DNA from: UBA7236 sp036734545
Lineage (GTDB): Bacteria > Bacteroidota > Bacteroidia > Chitinophagales > BACL12
NCBI GenBank assembly: GCA_036734545.1
Contig: DAIMYJ010000010.1
Coordinates: forward strand, 1-48,190
DNA: 48,190 nucleotides
Direction: 5' to 3'
The notes under the pieces were generated by a model that worked only from the letters and a program-made list of their open reading frames with translations, was not told the origin of the DNA and did not search any database. The position numbers and the translations under genes were made by a program. This document shows, piece by piece, positions 17,111 to 25,510 of this stretch (positions are counted from its first letter, which is position 1; every line of letters begins with the position of its first letter).

Positions 17111-19048
17111 ATGGGTATGCGAAAAAATATCTCCTTAAAATACTGGATATCAATAATTTGTATATCCTCATCTCTATCAGTTTTGAATGCCCAGGAGGTG
17201 CTGAGGCCCCTCATGCACAATAGCACCCTCTACCCCCGGAACGGTCAGGCAGGCAGCCGTACCGTTGTGGAAGATCGCGATACTTTATGCCTTCCTTTTT
17301 TTGATGATTTTTCCTCTAACTGGTTGTTTGTGGACGGTGCCGCTACCGACTGCGGAGATACCATAGAGCAGTGGACTTCCAATATCTATCCGGCCAAATT
17401 GTACTGGACCGACTCGAACGCCTTTGTGAACCGTACCTACCCCACACTGCCCCCTACCTATGGGGTGGTTACCCTCGACGGTCTCGATAAACTTGGTCAG
17501 CCCTACAACGAAGCTTCGTCACTGGCGATGGCAGATTTTCTGACCTCCAAGCCGATCTTTCTGGGTGGCGACATCACCGATAGTGTGTATCTGAGTTTCT
17601 ATTTTCAACCCGGCGGACTGGGTGAATTTCCGAATGACAATGACTCGCTCATCCTCGACTTTCAGGATGCCGACGGATCCTGGCAAAAGGTATGGTCGGT
17701 GACCAACCAGAATGGTGATGACCCGCAGTCGTTCAAACTGGTGATGGTGCCGGTGGAGGATGAATACCATTACGACGGCTTCCGGTTCCGCTTCCGTAAC
17801 TGGGCAGGGGTGAACGGCAACAATGACCATTGGCACCTCGACTATATACTGCTCGATGATGACCGCACCTATAACGATACCCTGTTCCGCGATGTGGCCA
17901 TCATTTATCAGCCGGAACGCTATCTGAAAAAATACCGCCAGATGCCATGGAACCAGTTCAAGGACCATCAGGGATCAGAACTCGCCGGTGAGCATGGGGT
18001 CTTCATGTATAATAACTTCAACACCATTATCAATACGGCCCACCGGTATGAGGTAACCGAAAAGTATTCCGGCGCTTCCGTGGTGGCGCCCACCTCTCCG
18101 GTATCCGTGAACTTTGATCCTTTCTCCATTGCCTATAATGAATACACCAACTTTGAAGTGCCTGAAGCTACACCCGGATATGACAACGACAGCCTTACCC
18201 TCCGCTTCGCTTACAGCATCGAAGGTGCAGGTGATGTGAACCGACGGAATGATACACTATTCTACGACCAGGCCTTCTATAACTATTATGCCTACGACGA
18301 CGGTACGGCAGAGCGGGCCTATGCCATTGTAGGGACCGGCGCCAAACTGGCCATCCGCTTTTTTGCCAATGAGCCGGACACCCTAAAGGAAGTATACATC
18401 CACTGGGCTTATGTAGATGGTAATAAAAGCGATCTGTTCTTCTCCCTGATGGTATGGGATGATATCGACACCACAGGTGCCTCAGCGGATGAGAACATCA
18501 TATTCCAGAACGACTTCCTCACGCCGAAATATGTAGACAGCATCAACGGGTTTTACGTTTACAAGCTGGTCGACTTTCTCGGCAACCCTACACCGGTGGT
18601 TGTTGACGGGTACTTCTATGTGGGATGGTTGCAGAGCCAGGAGGAATTTATGAACGTAGGCTTCGATGCGAATAACGACGCTAAAAATGAAGTATTCTTC
18701 AATGTGGGCGGCGCCTGGCAGCGTTCGGCTTTGTCAGGAGCTATCATGATACGCCCGCAGGTGGGTGGCGATTACTCCATGTACTCCCCCATCGGCGAGC
18801 CGGTGGTGCGACAGGATGCGTTGCTCGTATTTCCCAATCCGGCCAACGACGCCATTCGATGCCGCGGACTGGCTGAAGGCACATATGATGCCCGTGTATA
18901 CGACCGCTCAGGCGCTTGTGTGATGCATACCACCATGCGCAATGATGAGGAACTGCCGGTAGCCGAACTGGCTTCGGGATTATATATCCTGCAGTTGATC
19001 GACCTCCGCACGGGCTTTACCAATAGCACAACATTTATCAGGCAATAA
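17111..19048 (+). CDS. T9SS-exported surface protein (type A sorting domain)
   Basis: About 645 residues. ATGs at 17111 and 17117 are both plausible; each gives a signal peptide ending at SSLSVLNAQ. The N-terminal third contains an Asp/Asn-rich beta-sandwich region (LDFQDADGSWQKVWSV, WHLDYILLDDD) that looks like a MAM/jelly-roll fold. The C-terminus is a T9SS type A sorting domain: LLVFPNPANDAIR, a variable strand region, and ASGLYILQL ending in TTFIRQ. The protein should cross the outer membrane by T9SS and be attached to LPS or released. I recognise no catalytic motif. It starts 5 nt after the PASTA gene and is likely co-transcribed with it. Confidence 0.88.
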   Translation: MGMRKNISLKYWISIICISSSLSVLNAQEVLRPLMHNSTLYPRNGQAGSRTVVEDRDTLCLPFFDDFSSNWLFVDGAATDCGDTIEQWTSNIYPAKLYWTDSNAFVNRTYPTLPPTYGVVTLDGLDKLGQPYNEASSLAMADFLTSKPIFLGGDITDSVYLSFYFQPGGLGEFPNDNDSLILDFQDADGSWQKVWSVTNQNGDDPQSFKLVMVPVEDEYHYDGFRFRFRNWAGVNGNNDHWHLDYILLDDDRTYNDTLFRDVAIIYQPERYLKKYRQMPWNQFKDHQGSELAGEHGVFMYNNFNTIINTAHRYEVTEKYSGASVVAPTSPVSVNFDPFSIAYNEYTNFEVPEATPGYDNDSLTLRFAYSIEGAGDVNRRNDTLFYDQAFYNYYAYDDGTAERAYAIVGTGAKLAIRFFANEPDTLKEVYIHWAYVDGNKSDLFFSLMVWDDIDTTGASADENIIFQNDFLTPKYVDSINGFYVYKLVDFLGNPTPVVVDGYFYVGWLQSQEEFMNVGFDANNDAKNEVFFNVGGAWQRSALSGAIMIRPQVGGDYSMYSPIGEPVVRQDALLVFPNPANDAIRCRGLAEGTYDARVYDRSGACVMHTTMRNDEELPVAELASGLYILQLIDLRTGFTNSTTFIRQ

Positions 19049-19063
19049 ATCAGGCATACACCA

Positions 19064-19366
19064 ATGGACATTACCGTAGAAGAACTAAAGCAGCGCATGG
19101 ATGCAGGGGAAGACCTGCTCATCATTGACGTGCGCGAACAACATGAATATCAGGAATTCAACATCGGCGCCGTACACATCCCATTGAGCACGGTACCCAT
19201 GCGCATGTATGATTTCGATGAAGACAAAGGCCGTGAGATCATCGTACATTGTCGCTCCGGTATGCGCAGTAACACCGCCAAAATGCTCATGCAGCAGGCA
19301 GGTTTTACCAATGTGCGCAACCTGATCGGCGGGATGATGGAGTGGCAGTCGAAGTTCCCGGGTTGA
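19064..19366 (+). CDS. Single-domain rhodanese
   Basis: A 100-residue cytoplasmic rhodanese-like domain. It has LLIIDVREQHEYQEFNIGAVHIP and the active-site loop HCRSGMRS, in which the Cys carries the persulfide. Such proteins relay sulfane sulfur or detoxify sulfide and cyanide. The stop overlaps the start of the next gene (TGATG), so the two thiol-active proteins are translationally coupled. It lies 15 nt after the T9SS cargo gene. Confidence 0.93.
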   Translation: MDITVEELKQRMDAGEDLLIIDVREQHEYQEFNIGAVHIPLSTVPMRMYDFDEDKGREIIVHCRSGMRSNTAKMLMQQAGFTNVRNLIGGMMEWQSKFPG

Positions 19367-19776
19367 TGACCGCCGAACCTGAAGCCATCATTTTCTTTGA
19401 CGGAGTATGCAATCTGTGCAATGCTTCCGTACAGCGTGTGCTCAAAAATGACACCAGCCGCTATTTTTCCATGGCCAGTTTGCAGTCGCCCTTCGCCAGC
19501 CGCTTTCTCGAAGAACATGGATTTAACGAACAACCGGATTCCATCATCCTGTTTATGCATGGGCGTTTTTATGTGTATTCAGATGCCGTATTGATGATCG
19601 CTGGTAAACTGCGCATGCCTTATCCGCTGCTCAGGGCCTTTACTGTTTTTCCGCGCTGGATGCGCGATCCGGTGTACCGATACATTGCCAGGCACCGCTA
19701 TCGGTGGTTCGGCAAGCGCGCGTCCTGTATGATACCGGATCCCTCAGTGAAGGATCGCTTTCTGGATGACCGTTGA
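19366..19776 (+). CDS. DCC-family (DUF393, YuxK-like) thiol protein
   Basis: A 136-residue protein of the DCC family, predicted thioredoxin-like thiol-disulfide oxidoreductases. The signature IIFFDGVCNLCNASV carries the D-x-x-C-x-x-C motif near the N-terminus. Typical C-terminal features are MPYPLLRAFTVFPRWMRDPVYRYIA and RYRWFGKR. No signal peptide is seen, so it is probably cytoplasmic or peripheral. Start chosen at 19366, overlapping the rhodanese stop; an in-frame ATG at 19342 lies inside the rhodanese gene. Enzymatic activity has not been well defined for the family. Confidence 0.9.
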   Translation: MTAEPEAIIFFDGVCNLCNASVQRVLKNDTSRYFSMASLQSPFASRFLEEHGFNEQPDSIILFMHGRFYVYSDAVLMIAGKLRMPYPLLRAFTVFPRWMRDPVYRYIARHRYRWFGKRASCMIPDPSVKDRFLDDR

Positions 19777-19846
19777 AAATTCCTGCACCAGGCAGCAAAC
19801 TGTGAACTTGTAAGCCCCGCACTCGTTCAATCAGCATCGAACACCG

Positions 19847-19854
19847 TATTTTTA
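19847..19854 (+). promoter_or_regulatory. TATTTTTA near-consensus -7 box (cytochrome gene)
   Basis: One mismatch from TAnnTTTG at the last base; it ends 6 nt before the ATG at 19861, the spacing seen at other candidate leaderless genes here. Confidence 0.35.
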
Positions 19855-19860
19855 CCCTGC

Positions 19861-21765
19861 ATGCGTACCTTTCTCCTTTGTCTGGTCCTTTCCTGCAGTA
19901 TCGGTCTGCTCACGCATTGTGAGAAACGGACGGATGGTGTCGCAGCAGATGACCCCTGGCTGAACAGGTCTGATACCGTCAGTTATGTGGGTATGGAAAC
20001 CTGCCGGCTGTGTCATGCCGATAAACATGGCACCTTCATTCACACCGGTATGGGTTTGAGTTTCGACCACGCCACCCGCAGTAAAAGCGCGGCGCTGTTC
20101 GACGCACATGCGCTCGTGTATGACAGTGCATCCAATTTCTATTACAAACCCTTCTGGCAGGGAGAACATCTGATGATCATGGAGTTCAGGCTGGAAGATG
20201 GGGATACGATACATAAGCGCACCGAACGTATCGATTATATCATTGGCAGCGGACAGCATACCAATTCACACCTGTTGCAGGTAAATGGATATATGTATCA
20301 GGCACCTATCACCTTCTATACCCAAAAGCAGCAGTGGGACCTCGCTCCCGGTATGTCGGGCGGATTTAACTCACGGTTTTCCCGCGTCATTGAAGCAGAG
20401 TGTATGACCTGTCACAACGGACTGCCTGAACTGGTATCCGGCTCCGTCAACAAGTATGCGAAAGTGCCCACCGGCATCGATTGTGAGCGGTGCCACGGCC
20501 CCGGAGGTCTGCATGTGGCGCGTGTAAGCAACGGCATCGTTGTAGATACCGCCACCGATATCGACTATTCGATCGTGAATCCTCGACACCTGTCGGTAGA
20601 ACTGCAGAACCAGTTATGCATGCGTTGCCACTTGCAGGGTGTGAATGTGCTCAATACCGGATCATCCTTTTTCGACTTTAAACCGGGTGACCATATAAGC
20701 GATCACTGGAATGTTTTTTTACCGGTGTACGATGGCGCTAATGATAAATTCCTGATGGCATCGCAGGCCGACAGGATGCTGCAGTCCAAATGCTATCTGC
20801 AAACACAGCAATTGAGTTGTATCACCTGTCATAATCCGCATATCACCGTTAAGGATACGCCGCGGGATGCTTTTAATGTATCCTGCAGGAACTGTCATAA
20901 CACGCCCGACCGGTCATGTTCAGCTCCCATCGCAGAGCGCAACAGCAATCTTGATGACTGTAGCAGTTGCCATATTCCCAAGTCCGGTTCCGTAGATATA
21001 CCGCATGTGTCCATATCCGATCATAAGATCAGCATTCCCGGTCGATCAGTTAAGCAGGGGGCGGGGACCTTTCAGGGGCTTAAATGTTTGACGGATGATG
21101 ATCCGTCGCCCTTGACTATGGCCAGAGGCTATCTGCACTATTTTGAGGCATTCAGCAAAGACAAGGCATTTCTGGATTCTTCAGCAGCGTATATCCGCAA
21201 GACAGGAAAAGTGAATGATGAGGTCCGTATGGTGCAGATCCATTTATATTACCTGCAAAATGATATGCAGGCCATCGTGCGCACTGCCGATGCGCTGGAT
21301 GAGGATGCGTTGGACGCGTGGACAGCGTACAGGATAGGGGAGGCCTACACTACCCGCGGTGATCATCCGCAGGCCGTAAGGTATTTCTCCATGGCAGCAG
21401 AACAACAGCCGCTCAATCCGGATTTCGTGTTTAAACTCGCTACCGCACAGGTATTCACCGGCAACACCCGGGAAGGCGAGAAAGGCTATAGGACCATTCT
21501 ACAGGAGCATCCGAAATATGAAAAGGCGTGGAACAATCTGGGCGTTTTGCTCATGGCACGGGGCGACCTGCAGGCTGCCGAACCCTGCTTTAGAGAGGCC
21601 ATAGCCCTGAATCCGGATTATCTCACGGCAAGGGTGAAACTTACGGAGCTGTATATCCAGTCGCGCCAGAAAAGCAAAGCGCGGGAAGCCCTGAATTACC
21701 TGCTAAAGTATTATCCTGGCAACCCGGATGTGGTATTGCTGGGTCAGAAGTTGCGGGCGATATAA
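19861..21765 (+). CDS. Heptaheme cytochrome c with C-terminal TPR repeats
   Basis: A 634-residue exported protein. Seven CxxCH heme sites are visible at residues 48-52, 181-185, 208-212, 253-257, 320-324, 342-346 and 367-371. The N-terminus MRTFLLCLVLSCSIGLLTHC is a signal sequence; Cys20 could be a lipidation site, though His before it is atypical. After the heme region, about residues 430-634 form tetratricopeptide repeats (AWNNLGVLLMARGDLQAAEPC, then a further unit). Multiheme c/TPR proteins of this cytochrome c554-like type occur in environmental Bacteroidota and Planctomycetes, but the substrate or electron partner is unknown. No cytochrome maturation or reductase genes lie nearby. Confidence 0.9.
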   Translation: MRTFLLCLVLSCSIGLLTHCEKRTDGVAADDPWLNRSDTVSYVGMETCRLCHADKHGTFIHTGMGLSFDHATRSKSAALFDAHALVYDSASNFYYKPFWQGEHLMIMEFRLEDGDTIHKRTERIDYIIGSGQHTNSHLLQVNGYMYQAPITFYTQKQQWDLAPGMSGGFNSRFSRVIEAECMTCHNGLPELVSGSVNKYAKVPTGIDCERCHGPGGLHVARVSNGIVVDTATDIDYSIVNPRHLSVELQNQLCMRCHLQGVNVLNTGSSFFDFKPGDHISDHWNVFLPVYDGANDKFLMASQADRMLQSKCYLQTQQLSCITCHNPHITVKDTPRDAFNVSCRNCHNTPDRSCSAPIAERNSNLDDCSSCHIPKSGSVDIPHVSISDHKISIPGRSVKQGAGTFQGLKCLTDDDPSPLTMARGYLHYFEAFSKDKAFLDSSAAYIRKTGKVNDEVRMVQIHLYYLQNDMQAIVRTADALDEDALDAWTAYRIGEAYTTRGDHPQAVRYFSMAAEQQPLNPDFVFKLATAQVFTGNTREGEKGYRTILQEHPKYEKAWNNLGVLLMARGDLQAAEPCFREAIALNPDYLTARVKLTELYIQSRQKSKAREALNYLLKYYPGNPDVVLLGQKLRAI

Positions 21766-21790
21766 CCGCGTACCACTTCCTGCAAATCAG

Positions 21791-21798
21791 TAACTTTG
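21791..21798 (+). promoter_or_regulatory. TAACTTTG -7 box (yihY-like gene)
   Basis: Exact TAnnTTTG, ending 16 nt before the ATG at 21815. It supports the ATG, although an in-frame TTG at 21806 is possible. Confidence 0.6.
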
Positions 21799-21814
21799 TG
21801 GCCACTTGAGCCGC

Positions 21815-22777
21815 ATGAATATCTTACCGGAATCCCTACGCAAGGCCTTCGCAGCCAGGTATGCCCGGTTCATCAATTTTACCAAGCACACCAGCTTCCC
21901 CGGTTTTGCCGGTATCCCCATCTTCGATGTGGTGGTGTTCTTCAGGCAGGAGATACGGCGAGACCAGCTACCGGTGCGGGCAGCTGCCATTTCCTTTAAC
22001 TTCCTGCTGGCCATCTTTCCTTCCATCATTTTCATCTTTACGCTGATCCCCTATATCCCCATCAAGGGACTGGATGTCAGTATCCATAAGTTCTTTCAGG
22101 AAGTACTGCCCGACAGCGGATATGCCTTCCTCGAATCCACCATCACAGGTATTACCAGCATCAAGCGCGGCGGATTGTTGTCGTTGGGTTTTATTCTGGC
22201 ATTCTACTTCTCTACCAATGGTGTACGCATGCTGTTGCTCACCTTTAATAAGGAACACCCCATCTATTCCCGACGGGGATTCTGGCGCAACAGGCTGGCC
22301 GCATTCAGGCTTACGCTGTATTTGTTTGTGTTATTCCTCTCCTCACTGATCATGATCGTGATGGGTGACCATGTGGTGGACTGGATAGGCGATCTCATCA
22401 ACTGGAAGGACACGACCGGTGTGTTTGTGATCACACTGATGAAATATGTGATCATTTTATTGTTGTTTTTCCTCGGCGTTTCACTTGTGTATTATTACGG
22501 ACCGGCTGTAAAGGACAGATGGCGCTTCATAACTCCCGGCGGCACATTTGCCACTGCGGTATCCATTCTGGCTTCGCTCGTATTCGGTTATGTGGCCAAT
22601 AACCTCATTGTCTATAACGAAGTATACGGTTCGATCGGAACACTGATCGTGCTCATGTTGTGGATCAATCTGAACTCATTGGTATTACTCGTGGGATTTG
22701 AGATCAACAACAGTATCGATGTGAATCGTATTCTGCGTGCCCGAAACCTCGAAGGGGAGGACGGAACAGCCTTGTGA
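21815..22777 (+). CDS. YihY/BrkB-family inner membrane protein
   Basis: A 320-residue polytopic membrane protein with about six transmembrane helices. Family hallmarks are RAAAISFNFLLAIFPSIIFIF in the first helix, YFSTNGVRMLLLTFNKEH, the WRFITPGGTFATAVSILAS segment and the closing YGSIGTLIVLMLWINLNSLVLLVGFEINN. The family was once annotated as RNase BN, which is incorrect; its real function is unknown, possibly transport or envelope lipid related. The C-terminal tail is short and charged. Start placed at the ATG at 21815 behind a TAACTTTG box. Confidence 0.93.
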   Translation: MNILPESLRKAFAARYARFINFTKHTSFPGFAGIPIFDVVVFFRQEIRRDQLPVRAAAISFNFLLAIFPSIIFIFTLIPYIPIKGLDVSIHKFFQEVLPDSGYAFLESTITGITSIKRGGLLSLGFILAFYFSTNGVRMLLLTFNKEHPIYSRRGFWRNRLAAFRLTLYLFVLFLSSLIMIVMGDHVVDWIGDLINWKDTTGVFVITLMKYVIILLLFFLGVSLVYYYGPAVKDRWRFITPGGTFATAVSILASLVFGYVANNLIVYNEVYGSIGTLIVLMLWINLNSLVLLVGFEINNSIDVNRILRARNLEGEDGTAL

Positions 22778-22811
22778 ACCGTTTGAGGCTCGGCCTGTTT
22801 AATTGACCATT

Positions 22812-23177
22812 ATGCATTTGGAATTATATTATCTCGCTACCTGCAGCACCTGCGCCAGGATCATGAAGGAATTGAAGGTGAACAAGTATCCCTTCCGTTT
22901 GCAGGATATCAAGACAGAACCGATCACACCCGCGCAGATCGATGCCATGCACAAACTGGCCGGCAGTTACGAGGCTTTGTTCAGCCGTGTTGCACTAAAA
23001 TACCGCAGCATGGGACTCAACACGATGCAGCTGAAGGAAAAGGACTACAGGCGCTATATTCTCGAAGAGTATACATTCCTCAAACGGCCCGTTTTCATCA
23101 TCGGAGACCGTATTTTCATTGGCAATGCCCCAAAGACCATAGCCGCAGTTGCCGAAGCACTGAAGTCGGCAAAGTAG
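22812..23177 (+). CDS. ArsC/Spx-like thioredoxin-fold protein
   Basis: A 121-residue protein of the ArsC family. It opens with LELYYLATCSTCARIMKEL: the first Cys is the family's active-site residue and a second Cys follows at CxxC spacing, as in Spx and YffB rather than classical ArsC. The C-terminal RPVFIIGDRIFIGN matches the family's closing strand and helix. It may be a glutathione- or thioredoxin-coupled reductase or an Spx-like regulator; arsenate reduction is not supported by any arsenic gene nearby. Start at the ATG; an in-frame TTG three codons upstream is less likely. Confidence 0.88.
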   Translation: MHLELYYLATCSTCARIMKELKVNKYPFRLQDIKTEPITPAQIDAMHKLAGSYEALFSRVALKYRSMGLNTMQLKEKDYRRYILEEYTFLKRPVFIIGDRIFIGNAPKTIAAVAEALKSAK

Positions 23178-23297
23178 GCTCAACGGAACAGGTTCTCCTA
23201 TATCCTTACCGGGCTTAAGTATTGTTTACCGGGATTTCCGTATTTTCGGTGGAGAAAACTCAACCGAATGGGCAACATCTGTACTCCTCACTTTTCC

Positions 23298-25391
23298 ATG
23301 AAACATCTGTTGGTTGCCGCTTTCCTGACCCTGCCGCTCGCCTCCCTGTGGAGTGCTCCGCTGCTCGTGGGCGAAGATTGTGACAGCGCAGTTCCGGTAA
23401 CGGAAGGTTCCTATACGGCACCTAACCCTGACTACTGGTATATCTTCACAGTGCCGGCCACCGGCAGCTATGAGATCTCTACCTGTGATCTCGGCAATAC
23501 GTGTGATACCAAGATATATGTGTATTCCTACTGCGACGGTCTCATCCCGTCAGAACTGGCTGAAGGTACGCTTGCCTACAATGATGATTATTGTGGCGAA
23601 CAGGCACATCTCCTGGCCAATTTCGAAGAAGATGATGTGATCTATATCCGCATCGGCGATGGCGATACGGATTGTGCAGGATCACCCATCTACTGGGAAT
23701 TATCCTATGCCGGTGAACCGGTAGGCTGTACCGACCCATATGCCTGTAACTATGATCCCCTGGCCCTCGCCAGCGACGGATCCTGCTTATATCCCGGTGA
23801 CCCGGCATGTCCGACCGGACCGGACCTCGTTCTGGATGAGACCTATTTCGATGGTGACATCGGCACCGGCTGGGGCACTGATTATCAGCTGACCACTATC
23901 GACGCTGATGCGTGGACCAATGCATGCTATATTGAAGAAGGTTCACTTACCGGCCCCGGTATCCGCACCATCATCCGCTTCGGTATGAAAATATGGAACC
24001 TCGGTGATGAAGATTACCATATCGGTACATCTGCAGAGAACCCGTATTTGCAATACGATCCCTGTCATGGTCATACCCACTACGTGGATTATGGCGAATA
24101 CATGCTCTACGACTCACTCGGCAATGAGACGCCTGTGGGCCATAAAAATGGTTTTGCTGTAATGGACTTGTGTGGCTTCGGCGGATATACCGGTGCCGAC
24201 ATGGGTATCTCAGCAGGCTGTTATGATGTTTACGGATTGGGCACCGGCGGTCAGTGGATCGATATCACGGATGTGCCCGACGGCACCTACACCTTCGTGG
24301 CACGTGTGAACTGGGAAAACCACCCCGATGTGGACGGCAGGGTAGAGATCAACCTCGCCAACAACTGGCGCTCACGTTGTATTGATATCTGGCGTGATCC
24401 GGATGGCACCATTAACGCTGAAATGGTTGACGATTGTCCGGCCTTCATCGATTGCCTCGGCGAGATATGGGGAACTGCTCAATATGACTGCGAAGGAAAT
24501 TGCAACGGATGGCATCATGTAGGTGACCTTAATGAGGATAGCACCCGTCAGTATGACGATGTAGAGATGTACGTAGACAATATCCTCGATAACACCATTA
24601 TTGCAGACATTTGCAACGATGCCAACAACGACAGCGACATCGATGTGGTGGATGCTGCGCTGGTGATGGGTTGTGCCAATGAAGCGGCCGGATATACCCA
24701 TATTGCTGATCTGTGTGATCTGCCGGTGAACCTGATCAGCCCTTCTGATACGGTTACCTATAGCATCGGTTCAGTGAACCCTGCATTCAATTACCTGGAT
24801 ATCTATAGTCTGAATCCCAGCGCCCGCGTGTTGGGTGCGCAATTTGTGATGGAAGGTATCACAATTGATTCGGTGGTGAATCTTTGCCCTGAAACGTTCG
24901 GTGAGAACTATCAGATCTCCTATAACGAAACAGAAGTGGTTGCACTCGGCTACAATGAAGTGCCTTATCAGATCCACTTCGAGCCGATACCCACCTTCCG
25001 TATATTCTACACCGCTACCTATCCTGCAGAGATCTGTATAAAGCACTTTACTGCTGCGGTGAACGAAGATTTTGAAGAAGTAGTTACTGCACTGGAAGAT
25101 AACTGCGTGATCGTTGATGCTACCACGGGAGTACAGTATTATTCCGCTAATCCGCTGCAGGCAATGCTACAGCCTAATCCGTTCAATACGCAGGCTGAAT
25201 TGACATTTGCCAATCCGAACGGCGGTGTGTGCACGCTCATCATTACCGATATCAATGGTAATCTGATCAGCACCATGGAAACCACCGGCAACAACTTCAC
25301 GATCGAAAAAGGCAATTTGCCCGCCGGCATGTATGTTTACCGTCTTACCGGTAACGCTGCGAGCCAGGCAGGTAAGTTCGTAATGTATTGA
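23298..25391 (+). CDS. T9SS-exported lysyl oxidase-domain protein
   Basis: About 697 residues from the ATG at 23298, chosen for its signal peptide (MKHLLVAAFLTLPLASLWSA); an in-frame ATG at 23268 is possible. Order: a PPC-like beta domain (about 24-140), a short Cys-rich repeat (CTDPYACNYDP...DGSC), then a lysyl oxidase domain (about 175-365), a dockerin-like calcium-binding pair (DLNEDSTRQYDD and NDANNDSDIDVVDAA), a beta region, and a T9SS type A sorting domain (LQPNPFNTQ to KFVMY). The oxidase part has copper ligands His257, His259 and His261 (CHGHTH), Lys283 in GHKNGF and Tyr312 in CYDVY, matching the residues that form lysine tyrosylquinone in animal enzymes, plus GQWIDITDVPDGTY. Oxidation of lysine side chains at the cell surface is predicted. 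TATTTTCG at 23241 may be the -7 box. Confidence 0.88.
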   Translation: MKHLLVAAFLTLPLASLWSAPLLVGEDCDSAVPVTEGSYTAPNPDYWYIFTVPATGSYEISTCDLGNTCDTKIYVYSYCDGLIPSELAEGTLAYNDDYCGEQAHLLANFEEDDVIYIRIGDGDTDCAGSPIYWELSYAGEPVGCTDPYACNYDPLALASDGSCLYPGDPACPTGPDLVLDETYFDGDIGTGWGTDYQLTTIDADAWTNACYIEEGSLTGPGIRTIIRFGMKIWNLGDEDYHIGTSAENPYLQYDPCHGHTHYVDYGEYMLYDSLGNETPVGHKNGFAVMDLCGFGGYTGADMGISAGCYDVYGLGTGGQWIDITDVPDGTYTFVARVNWENHPDVDGRVEINLANNWRSRCIDIWRDPDGTINAEMVDDCPAFIDCLGEIWGTAQYDCEGNCNGWHHVGDLNEDSTRQYDDVEMYVDNILDNTIIADICNDANNDSDIDVVDAALVMGCANEAAGYTHIADLCDLPVNLISPSDTVTYSIGSVNPAFNYLDIYSLNPSARVLGAQFVMEGITIDSVVNLCPETFGENYQISYNETEVVALGYNEVPYQIHFEPIPTFRIFYTATYPAEICIKHFTAAVNEDFEEVVTALEDNCVIVDATTGVQYYSANPLQAMLQPNPFNTQAELTFANPNGGVCTLIITDINGNLISTMETTGNNFTIEKGNLPAGMYVYRLTGNAASQAGKFVMY

Positions 25392-25411
25392 TGTGCCCTC
25401 GGCACACACAT

Positions 25412-25448
25412 GAGTCCCGGGCTGAGGAGACCGGGGCTCTTTTTTTTT
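25412..25448 (+). terminator. Rho-independent terminator after the lysyl oxidase gene
   Basis: Stem GAGTCCCGG / CCGGGGCTC (9 bp with one G-U pair), loop of 10 nt, then nine T. Confidence 0.92.
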
Positions 25449-25498
25449 ATCCCATACAGGGTTATGGGTGTGTTTTCGGGATGAATGCTATTTTACCT

Positions 25499-25506
25499 TA
25501 ACTTCG
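25499..25506 (+). promoter_or_regulatory. TAACTTCG near-consensus -7 box (glycosyltransferase)
   Basis: One mismatch from TAnnTTTG; ends 4 nt before the ATG at 25511, so the transcript would be leaderless or nearly so. Confidence 0.45.
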
Positions 25507-25510
25507 CCAC

